A stretch of DNA of 6,809 nucleotides from CAZPBC01 sp964584775 (GTDB taxonomy: Bacteria; Chlamydiota; Chlamydiia; Chlamydiales; SLFE01): NCBI GenBank assembly GCA_964584775.1, contig CAZPBC010000068.1, positions 1 to 6,809 on the forward strand. Direction: 5' to 3'. The notes under the pieces were generated by a model that saw only the letters and a program-made list of their open reading frames with translations, did no database searches and had not been told where the DNA came from. Of the stretch, positions 1 to 5,164 are shown piece after piece. Numbering within the stretch: the first letter of the stretch is position 1; each line of letters starts with the position of its first letter. Made by a program: the position numbers and the translations under genes.

Positions 1-365
1 CCTGTAAAGAAGTCAGAAAAATTCTTCCAATCGGAGGCATCACTGCTAAAAAGAAGCTCATTTCCGTCATGGCGGAAGTAGAAGGGCTTTTCGATACGCA
101 CAAGGGGCGCTTCGAAGTAGGGGTTCTCAGAGCTGAGGAACTCCCCAGACGTGAAGACGTTCACGGCTAATTCAATGCCTGTATCGCAAAGAACGAAAAT
201 ATGAGGAAGATGCCCTTTAGTGACATCGCTGAGTCCTGATGGGGTCATTTCGTCCAAAGGGATCACCTGGTTTTCAACAGGTTCAGAATTTTCTGAGGGT
301 TCAGCATAGAGGGCTGTGGTGATGAGGAACGCCGAAGCTAGAAGCTTTAGGGTGAAATTAGTCAT
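1..365 (-). CDS. Secreted protein of unknown function, 5' part only
   Basis: I do not recognise this protein. An open frame of 121 codons runs from ATG (365-363) to the left edge of the window without a stop, so the C-terminal part is missing. A strong ribosome binding site (AAAGGAG, minus strand of 371-377) sits 5 nt before the ATG and fixes the start. Residues 1-21 form a typical Sec signal peptide: a Lys near the N-terminus, a hydrophobic stretch LLASAFLITTAL, and an Ala-x-Ala-like site ending LYA before Glu22. Residues 22-40 are acidic and look like a flexible linker. From about residue 45 the chain appears beta-rich and aromatic (HIFVLCDTG, then ELAVNVF, then KPFYFRHDGNELLF). The mature protein would be periplasmic or outer-membrane associated. 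It is transcribed divergently from the tail-anchored protein gene across a 239-bp AT-rich gap; I found no convincing promoter for it. Gene call is firm, function unknown. Confidence 0.85.
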   Translation of the reverse strand, partial: MTNFTLKLLASAFLITTALYAEPSENSEPVENQVIPLDEMTPSGLSDVTKGHLPHIFVLCDTGIELAVNVFTSGEFLSSENPYFEAPLVRIEKPFYFRHDGNELLFSSDASDWKNFSDFFT

Positions 366-500
366 TAGTACTCCTTTAAGTTATTGATTTTCAGTAAAAT
401 ATTCAATTTGAAGAAAACTCAATCAGTGCAACCTTATTGGTATTGGAAATAAGAATAGGAATTTAATTTTTTAAGGAAAGGGATTTTTTCATTTGCTTAG

Positions 501-517
501 TTAAAATAATATTTTAA
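501..517. repeat. Perfect 17-nt AT inverted repeat, possible operator
   Basis: The sequence reads TTAAAATA-A-TATTTTAA: two 8-nt arms that are exact reverse complements around a single central A. It lies about 30 bp upstream of the -35 box of the rightward promoter. Odd-centred AT palindromes of this size can be binding sites for dimeric regulators. In such AT-rich DNA it could also arise by chance, and an all-A:T stem makes a poor terminator. Confidence 0.35.
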
Positions 518-544
518 ATGTTACCTCATTTTTTTCTCTTTACC

Positions 545-573
545 TTGAGATTTTTGTAGTTAGAGGTTAAGAT
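545..573 (+). promoter_or_regulatory. Candidate sigma70-type promoter of the tail-anchored protein gene
   Basis: A -35 box TTGAGA (545-550, 5 of 6 to consensus) and a -10 box TAAGAT (568-573, 4 of 6) are separated by 17 bp. Transcription would start near 580, giving a leader of about 25 nt that includes the AAAAGG ribosome binding site at 593-598. Spacing and position are right; the -10 box is imperfect. Confidence 0.5.
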
Positions 574-604
574 TTAGCTGAAAATCAAAAATAAAAGGTT
601 CAAT

Positions 605-1513
605 ATGTCCATTCCCGGCACAAGAGTTGAATTTCCACTAGGGTGTACTTATGTCGTAAGAGGTGAAACAGGGTATATCAAGGCAGACGAAGACTGTGTT
701 CCACAGTTTTATAGACTAAATAGCTTAGATGATGAGATACAACCTTTAGCCGATGTTAGAAATAAAGCAGCGGGATCGAAGTACAGTGTGTATCCTGTGG
801 AAAAGCCAGTCCTTAGTTCTGGACACCATCTTTGGTATAGAATTCATGCGTCTATGACCTCTATGATTTTAATTGGGGGAAACTCTCTTGACGATAGAAT
901 AAGCAGTTTCAAAGCTTTTCATAAATCATCAGGGTCACCTCAAACCGTGCCTATGGATGTGCTATCAATTGCAGCCTATGAGGACAAATATCTGACGCAA
1001 AGAGACTCACAATTCGTCATATTTCAACCTGGATTAAAGATAAATTTTGCTGAACCAGGTGGCATCCGACTTATCATCACTGACACTAGGGGTAAGCCAG
1101 ACTTTTTTAAAGTTCGCGGGACCGAAGATACTAAAGTCGATGTGGAAACATCACCAAACGACCGACTGAAGCCGTATGGATTGAAAAGGGTTTCTGCTGA
1201 ACCAGGGCGTTGGGAGTTCAAGGTTTTAGACTCTAGTGCTCATGCGATAGCCATCATCGTTGACGGGATAGAGGTGCCCTTAGTTCGTTGGATTCTGCTT
1301 CACAAAAAATTGAGGGGTACCACAGATTTAGATGCTACAGCGTGGGAGTTAAGGAGTTTGGAAGACGATGATAAGGGGTCTAAGGAAGAGTCAGCCGAGG
1401 AACCCAGCTGGGGCGCCGCTACGATTGCAACTGTTTCAGCTGTTGCTGCACTTGGCGGTGCTGCGGTGACTGTCTTGGCATACAATGCACTCTCGAAGTC
1501 GAGGAGATTTTAA
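605..1513 (+). CDS. Tail-anchored protein of unknown function (302 aa)
   Basis: I do not recognise this family. The ATG at 605 has an AAAAGG ribosome binding site 6 nt upstream. There is no N-terminal signal peptide: the chain starts polar (MSIPGTRVEFPLG). Residues 1-235 look like a soluble, mostly beta-stranded region with short alternating strands such as IRLIITD (154-160) and WEFKVLD (203-209), suggesting one or two beta-sandwich domains. Residues 250-266 are a charged acidic linker (EDDD, then KEES, then EE). Residues 270-293 form one hydrophobic helix rich in small residues (GAATIATVSAVAALGGAAVTVLAY), and the chain ends with a short basic tail, SKSRRF. This is the layout of a C-terminally anchored membrane protein. 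In an intracellular bacterium it could be a secreted protein that inserts in a host or inclusion membrane, but that is inference. The HAD gene follows after 69 bp on the same strand. Confidence 0.85.
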   Translation: MSIPGTRVEFPLGCTYVVRGETGYIKADEDCVPQFYRLNSLDDEIQPLADVRNKAAGSKYSVYPVEKPVLSSGHHLWYRIHASMTSMILIGGNSLDDRISSFKAFHKSSGSPQTVPMDVLSIAAYEDKYLTQRDSQFVIFQPGLKINFAEPGGIRLIITDTRGKPDFFKVRGTEDTKVDVETSPNDRLKPYGLKRVSAEPGRWEFKVLDSSAHAIAIIVDGIEVPLVRWILLHKKLRGTTDLDATAWELRSLEDDDKGSKEESAEEPSWGAATIATVSAVAALGGAAVTVLAYNALSKSRRF

Positions 1514-1524
1514 CACTGTTTATC

Positions 1525-1538
1525 TGAGTAGCTACTCA
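1525..1538 (+). terminator. 14-nt perfect palindrome, weak candidate terminator
   Basis: TGAGTAGCTACTCA is a perfect palindrome that begins 11 nt after the stop codon of the preceding gene. It can fold as a 5-bp stem with an AGCT tetraloop and is followed by CTATTTTCTTTG, a loosely T-rich stretch. That resembles a weak intrinsic terminator. The short stem and broken T-run leave room for read-through into the HAD gene, and a protein-binding site is an alternative. Confidence 0.35.
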
Positions 1539-1547
1539 CTATTTTCT

Positions 1548-1576
1548 TTGAAGGATTTGTCTCTTCCTTCTAAGAT
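1548..1576 (+). promoter_or_regulatory. Possible promoter directly before the HAD gene
   Basis: TTGAAG (1548-1553) and TAAGAT (1571-1576) are spaced by 17 bp. Each box matches consensus at 4 of 6 positions, and the -10 box is identical to that of the promoter at 545-573. Transcription would begin at about the ATG (1583), implying a nearly leaderless mRNA; the gene indeed lacks a good ribosome binding site. The same DNA also contains a 6-bp inverted repeat (GAAGGA 1550-1555 with TCCTTC 1565-1570). Weak boxes, so tentative. Confidence 0.25.
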
Positions 1577-1582
1577 GGCAAT

Positions 1583-2335
1583 ATGCAGAAAAAGTGCCTT
1601 TCCCCACAGTTGATTCGAGAAATTGATTCCATTCGAGAGATCGTCGACCATCTTGAAGATGAAACCCTTCTCCTCTTAGACATCGACAACACGCTGATTG
1701 AACCAAGCCAATGGTTAGGCTCTGAGCGATGGCTATACAGTCGAATTGAGCATTATCATGCGCAAGGAATCCAGGGGCGGGCTGCTTTTGAGGTGGCCCA
1801 CATAGAGTGGATGTCGGTGCAAGGCCTGACTGAGGTCCGTTGTGTCGAGGAGGAGACGGCAACCCTCTTTCAGGAACTTCAAGAAAGAGGAGTTTGGATG
1901 ATGGGGCTGACGGCCAGAAATTTGAGCCTTTCTGCCGTCACAAGTCGTCAACTCGCATCTGTCGGGATCGACTTTAAGAAGACAGCTCCCCATGAAGAGG
2001 GCCTTTACTTTCACTCAAAGGAGGGGGTCTTATATCGGGATGGAATTCTCTTTGCGTCTGACCACCCGAAGCATCAAGCCTTCTCTCTATTTTCTCAGGA
2101 GGTGGGGATGACTCCCAAGCATGTGGTGCTTGTAGATGATAAACACTTCCACTTGCTCCCCTTTTCTCATTATGCATCCCAGAACCAGTTGTCATTCGTG
2201 GGGCTGCGCTATGGCTTCTTAGACGAGAAAATTGAAAGCTTCGATCCAGACCTGGCTTCACATCAGTGGGAGCAGTTTGGCACGATTCTTAGCGATGATG
2301 AGGCTAAGAAAGCGCTTCTAAATAAAACCACATAG
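1583..2335 (+). CDS. HAD-superfamily phosphatase-like protein, DUF2608 type
   Basis: All four HAD motifs are visible in order. Motif I is D33-I-D35-N-T-L, with the nucleophile and acid/base aspartates; motif II is T110 in LTAR; motif III is K163 in DHPKHQ; motif IV is D185-D186 in VLVDDK, the Mg2+-binding pair. The segment between motifs I and II (about 40-105) is a helical cap. At 250 aa and with the C-terminal GLRYGFLDEK stretch it fits the DUF2608 group, which I know mainly from Chlamydiae and Legionella. A Mg-dependent phosphohydrolase is the likely chemistry; the substrate is unknown. There is no signal peptide, so a cytoplasmic location is expected. The start is the only ATG before motif I, but it lacks a good Shine-Dalgarno (only AAGATGG a few nt upstream). 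Its last 10 codons overlap the convergent YchJ-like gene by 32 bp. Confidence 0.85.
   Translation: MQKKCLSPQLIREIDSIREIVDHLEDETLLLLDIDNTLIEPSQWLGSERWLYSRIEHYHAQGIQGRAAFEVAHIEWMSVQGLTEVRCVEEETATLFQELQERGVWMMGLTARNLSLSAVTSRQLASVGIDFKKTAPHEEGLYFHSKEGVLYRDGILFASDHPKHQAFSLFSQEVGMTPKHVVLVDDKHFHLLPFSHYASQNQLSFVGLRYGFLDEKIESFDPDLASHQWEQFGTILSDDEAKKALLNKTT
2286..2310. repeat. 8-bp inverted repeat at the convergent gene ends
   Basis: TTCTTAGC (2286-2293) and GCTAAGAA (2303-2310) are exact reverse complements separated by 9 nt. The right arm contains the stop codon of the YchJ-like gene (minus strand 2306-2304), and both arms lie within the end of the HAD gene. Another palindrome, AAGCGCTT (2310-2317), follows at once. 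There is no T-run on either strand, so it is not a standard intrinsic terminator, although the RNA of either strand could form the hairpin. Confidence 0.45.
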
Positions 2336-2696
2336 AGTCTTCATAGATAAAAGCGCTCTTTTCGGTGAAACTCACGTCTTTTTCGTTCTGCGTGATGTGC
2401 GCTGTGAAGGTGACAGAGGCAATATTTTGTTGCTCTTCAAAATCATGAATGGTGAGCCCCACAAATTCGGTAGTTTTATGAAATTCTTCGATCCCTTCTT
2501 TCCATTTTGATAGGTTTCCTAGTGCATAGGTTTTTTTTTTAGCAGTCGTTTGAACGATGTAATCAGTGAGACCAAGTGCGTAGGCGCTGTAACGAGACCG
2601 CATCAACTGAAGCGCATTCTGAGGAGAATGTATTTCTTTATGATAGGGTTCACAGCAGAGTTTGTAGGGCTTATGGCTATGGCAGGGGCAGTTCAA
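2304..2696 (-). CDS. ychJ: YchJ/UPF0225 family protein with SEC-C zinc motif (TTG start)
   Basis: The 130-aa chain opens with a SEC-C type metal-binding motif: C3-P-C5, then K-P-Y-K-L-C14-C15, which binds zinc in SecA and related proteins. It continues with the YchJ signature LMRSRYSAY (31-39). The rest matches the NTF2-like body of the family: strands such as SVTFTAHI (94-101), the ending EKSAFIYED, and W123-F-Y-L. E. coli YchJ is about 150 aa, so this is slightly short but complete. Its cellular role is unknown. The start is TTG at 2696-2694. An in-frame stop lies only 4 codons upstream and no ATG is available, so TTG is forced. It overlaps the stop of the HIT-superfamily gene as TTGA, which suggests translational coupling. 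A run of ten A residues (coding strand, 2540-2531) encodes K52-K54. The 3' end overlaps the HAD gene. Confidence 0.85.
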   Translation of the reverse strand: MNCPCHSHKPYKLCCEPYHKEIHSPQNALQLMRSRYSAYALGLTDYIVQTTAKKKTYALGNLSKWKEGIEEFHKTTEFVGLTIHDFEEQQNIASVTFTAHITQNEKDVSFTEKSAFIYEDSMWFYLEALS

Positions 2697-3613
2697 TGAG
2701 GCGCCTCACTAGGTGGCCAAGCAACCTCTTCTTCGACCCTTTTACGCACTGTTTCGAGCTGCGCATCTGAAAGCTCATAACGAGGTAAGATCTGAATAAT
2801 AAAAAGAGAAAGTTTTGCGAGGAGCTCAACACTGGCTGAAGGGGTGAGAACAAGATGCACATGAAAACGACGCTGTGATCTTCCAGAGCGCAACCCCTCT
2901 CGAAAGTAGATTTGGAATCGAGGGAAGCGTTTTTCTAAGCAGCGGGTAATGACACGGGCCAAACGAAGCACTTCTCCCCACTCCTCATAGTTCATCATGG
3001 AAAATGAAGAGTAGTCTCTTTTCGGGACGAATAAAAAATGGCGTCTTGTGATAGGAGCTTTGTCAAAAAGCACGTACATATGCCTACCCACAAAAACACT
3101 TTGACGGCGGATCGAGTCTTTTGTACCGAGTTCTCTTCCTGGAATGGTCTCTTTGAGATTTCTCAGAACCCTTTGCTCTACAACCCTGTCTCTCCATTCG
3201 TTTGCAAGTTTAAGCCGGGTGCCCTCTGAGATTGAAAGACCTCCAATCGCAATTCTCCAAAGGATGATGAGTTGCTGAAAAAAAGGAGACTCTTCTGAAG
3301 TTTTGTAGGGAACGACCTGAAATTCAAAAGAGGGGTTATGTGTCGGTCCCGAGTCTCTTCCAATCACTAAATAGTGGTGTTCGCCTTCGCTTTGCCAGTG
3401 GGCTGCGACACGCTTGACCAGTGCAAGAGAGTTCTTCCCATCCGTAGCGTCCCACTGGTCAAATCGCTGGTGGGTACATACCACACCAATCGCATCCTCC
3501 GAAAGAGGGTATTCGGGGATGACAACAGAGCAGCTTCCTTCATCAGTTAAAGAAATCATTTTAGAGGCGGAGACGTCGTCCCACCCATAGACTGAAGATA
3601 AAATTTGATACAT
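2693..3613 (-). CDS. Divergent two-domain HIT-superfamily protein
   Basis: Residues about 172-258 form a HIT domain. A strand stretch VFVGRHMYVLFDKAPITRRH is followed by FLFVPKRDYSSF, a helix, and then SGRSQRRFHVHLVL. The last element aligns with the histidine triad motif, but the first His is Arg249; the central His251 (the nucleophile in active members) and His253 remain. The N-terminal half (about 40-105) seems to be a second, decayed HIT fold: EHHYLVIGRDSG then NPSFEFQVVPY, where S95, E97 and Q99 stand at the triad positions. Tandem HIT halves are the architecture of galactose-1-phosphate uridylyltransferase and Ap4A phosphorylase, so nucleotidyl transfer or hydrolysis is possible, but no activity can be assigned. 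The ATG at 3613 has GAGG 7 nt upstream. It leads an operon with the YchJ-like gene. No signal peptide is visible. HIT assignment of the C-terminal half is fairly safe; that of the N-terminal half is by eye. Confidence 0.75.
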   Translation of the reverse strand: MYQILSSVYGWDDVSASKMISLTDEGSCSVVIPEYPLSEDAIGVVCTHQRFDQWDATDGKNSLALVKRVAAHWQSEGEHHYLVIGRDSGPTHNPSFEFQVVPYKTSEESPFFQQLIILWRIAIGGLSISEGTRLKLANEWRDRVVEQRVLRNLKETIPGRELGTKDSIRRQSVFVGRHMYVLFDKAPITRRHFLFVPKRDYSSFSMMNYEEWGEVLRLARVITRCLEKRFPRFQIYFREGLRSGRSQRRFHVHLVLTPSASVELLAKLSLFIIQILPRYELSDAQLETVRKRVEEEVAWPPSEAPH

Positions 3614-3631
3614 AGACTGACCTCGATCGTC

Positions 3632-3661
3632 AGTATAGCTTTAGCGGTCGACTTTTATCAA
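3632..3661 (-). promoter_or_regulatory. Promoter of the HIT-superfamily/ychJ operon
   Basis: On the minus strand a -35 box TTGATA (3661-3656, 5 of 6) and a -10 box TATACT (3637-3632, 5 of 6) are spaced by 18 bp. Transcription would start near 3625, leaving a leader of only about 12 nt that still includes the GAGG ribosome binding site at 3624-3621. It is the best sigma70-type match in the window. It interleaves with the rightward promoter boxes. Confidence 0.55.
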
Positions 3662-3677
3662 GTGATTGTGGTAAAAT
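3648..3677 (+). promoter_or_regulatory. Promoter of the SNF transporter operon
   Basis: TCGACT (3648-3653, 4 of 6 to the -35 consensus) and TAAAAT (3672-3677, 5 of 6 to the -10 consensus) are separated by 18 bp. Transcription would begin near 3684, about 32 nt before the ATG. The -35 box lies inside the spacer of the leftward promoter, and the leftward -35 box lies inside this promoter's spacer, so RNA polymerase could probably occupy only one at a time. Confidence 0.45.
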
Positions 3678-3715
3678 TTTCTTTGGAAATAACACATTTA
3701 TAGGGAGTTAGGTTA

Positions 3716-5164
3716 ATGAGTGAAGGGTCAACATGGTCGAAGCAAAGTGGCTATATCTGGTCATTGATTGGTTCTGCGGTCGGGTTTGCAAACGTTTTAA
3801 GTTTTAGCACACACGCTTATCGGAACGGGGGTGGGGCTTTTTTGGTTCCCTATTGCCTAGCTCTACTTCTCATTGGCGTCCCATTTCTACTTCTTGAAGC
3901 GACAGTCGGATTTGTGAAGAAAAAGCCCCTTGTGGCTGCATACGGTGAGGTCTTTCCTCGGCTTGGGCGTCTCCTTGGCTCACTGGCTGTTTTCTCGTGT
4001 TTGACGATTGGAGGATTCTATATCGTTTTGACAGGGTACTCTGTGGCTTATACCTATTTTTCTGCCGCATCCATGATCCCTGAAAATTCGAAGCTCTTCT
4101 TCGAGAGCCAGTTTTTGAAGATGACTCCGTCGCTTTGGGAGTTTGGTCGCCTATCCCTTCCTGTGTTTTCTGCAACTGCTGTGGTAGCCGGAGTGACTTG
4201 GTGGGTGCTCGTTCGAGGTATCCGAGAGGGGATTGAAAAAGTCTGCTCACTCTTTATGCCTTTCTTGGCCTGCATGATGTTGCTGTTTGCCGTGGTGACG
4301 ACGCTCTTACCTGGAGGGGCTGAGGGATGGATTTACTACCTCCATCCAGACTTTTCTAAAATCCTTGATCCGCTTCTTTGGAGAGATATCTTTGGACAGC
4401 TCTTCTTTAGCCTTTCTCTAGGGTTAGGCATTGTCCTTGGCTATTCACGTCATACAGGGGAGGATGTCGACATTCCAAAAGCGATGTGTCTTGTTGCACT
4501 TGGCGATTTTGTCGTCTCCTTTGTTTCTGGTGCAGCGATTTTCTGTTGTATTAGTCACATCAGCCATGTACAAGGGCTCGCGTTCAACGAGGTGCTGACT
4601 TCAGACTCTACATTTGAAATTGGCTTTATCCTCTTCCCTAAACTCTTTAAGGTCTTTGGGCCTGTACTCGAAGTGTTAGTGGGAACGCTCTTCTTCTTTT
4701 GCATCTTTATCGCAGGAATTACGGGGGTTTTCTCCATCGTAGAGAGTGTAGCTGGAAATGTGGAAGTCGAGTTTCGTACAACACGTAAAAAAGCCGTCAC
4801 CGTGTCAGTTCTAGCGATTCTATTCCTTTCGTTTTTCTTCAGTATGGGTAATGGAGCTCATCTTGTGGATGCCCTCTGTCCTATGGTGATGGGAACGAAC
4901 ATGCTCATTGGGGGGTTAGGTCTTGTCGCTGCTTTCCAGTATAAAAGCCGAGACTTTCAGCTGCCTTCACTTGCGGGCATCTCTCTAAGATATCTTGCCC
5001 CTGTGCTCTTGAGTACGATATTGATCGGAAACCTTAGTGAAGAGTTCTTTTCTCTTGACCTTGCGAAGATGGTCCGTTGGGGATGGTTTGTTTCAGTTCT
5101 ACTGCTTTCGGCTGTGTTGACAAAAAAAGCGATTTCGAAGGAAATAGTCATCTCAGAGATATGA
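3716..5164 (+). CDS. Neurotransmitter:sodium symporter (SNF) family transporter
   Basis: An inner-membrane transporter of the LeuT-fold SNF family, which imports amino acids or amines with Na+. Its 482 aa carry about 12 hydrophobic segments (roughly 12-33, 41-62, 86-116, 148-167, 178-198, 224-245, 258-282, 312-345, 361-377, 389-407, 424-440, 454-469). TM1 shows the family signature GSAVGFANVLSF (19-30) and NGGGAFLVPY (37-46). TM3 has Tyr102 where LeuT has the substrate-binding Tyr108. TM6 has the unwound FFSLSLGLG (230-238). TM8 carries IAGIT (332-336). By-eye alignment with LeuT shows A21, N26, S232 (Thr in LeuT) and perhaps D264 (Asn) for site Na1, and A333 and T336 for Na2. Two departures stand out: S29 replaces the gating Arg30, and G337 replaces Na2 ligand Ser355. 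The substrate is unknown. AGGGAG lies 8 nt before the ATG. The stop overlaps the next gene's start as ATGA. Confidence 0.95.
   Translation: MSEGSTWSKQSGYIWSLIGSAVGFANVLSFSTHAYRNGGGAFLVPYCLALLLIGVPFLLLEATVGFVKKKPLVAAYGEVFPRLGRLLGSLAVFSCLTIGGFYIVLTGYSVAYTYFSAASMIPENSKLFFESQFLKMTPSLWEFGRLSLPVFSATAVVAGVTWWVLVRGIREGIEKVCSLFMPFLACMMLLFAVVTTLLPGGAEGWIYYLHPDFSKILDPLLWRDIFGQLFFSLSLGLGIVLGYSRHTGEDVDIPKAMCLVALGDFVVSFVSGAAIFCCISHISHVQGLAFNEVLTSDSTFEIGFILFPKLFKVFGPVLEVLVGTLFFFCIFIAGITGVFSIVESVAGNVEVEFRTTRKKAVTVSVLAILFLSFFFSMGNGAHLVDALCPMVMGTNMLIGGLGLVAAFQYKSRDFQLPSLAGISLRYLAPVLLSTILIGNLSEEFFSLDLAKMVRWGWFVSVLLLSAVLTKKAISKEIVISEI

Larger units (their letters stand above)
366..604. other. AT-rich divergent intergenic region
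   Basis: This 239-bp gap separates the two divergent genes and is clearly richer in A+T than the coding DNA on either side, with several T and A runs (for example near 466-472 and 484-489). It holds the leftward ribosome binding site at 371-377, a weak 6-bp hairpin (433-438 with 448-453), a perfect AT inverted repeat at 501-517, and a rightward promoter at 545-573. I see no open reading frame with a ribosome binding site and no tRNA-like fold. For the leftward gene only weak promoter boxes are visible: minus-strand TTGAGT at 422-417 and TATTTT about 15 nt on. Confidence 0.6.

Noticed and set aside
433..453. 6-bp hairpin CTTATT/AATAAG as an RNA gene or riboswitch element
   Set aside because: Short, almost all A:T, 9-nt loop and no further conserved-looking structure; it is expected by chance in this AT-rich stretch.
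1404..1510. C-terminal PEP-CTERM-like or other exosortase-type sorting tag
   Set aside because: The order linker, helix, basic tail is similar, but there is no N-terminal signal peptide and no recognisable sorting motif before the helix.
2349..2362. AAAAG-CGCT-CTTTT as a terminator hairpin
   Set aside because: The stem is only 5 bp, four of them A:T. It lies inside the ychJ coding region and there is no T-run of its own beyond the stem.
3870..4275. Antisense open frames within the transporter gene and similar ones inside nrdA and the HAD gene
   Set aside because: They lack ribosome binding sites and recognisable motifs, have unnatural compositions, and lie wholly opposite strongly supported genes.
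5077..5160. Upstream extension of the hydrolase-like gene inside the transporter gene
   Set aside because: The extra 28 residues are polar and Cys-containing, overlap the conserved end of the transporter in another frame, and would bury a clear signal peptide. The ATG at 5161 gives the ATGA overlap.
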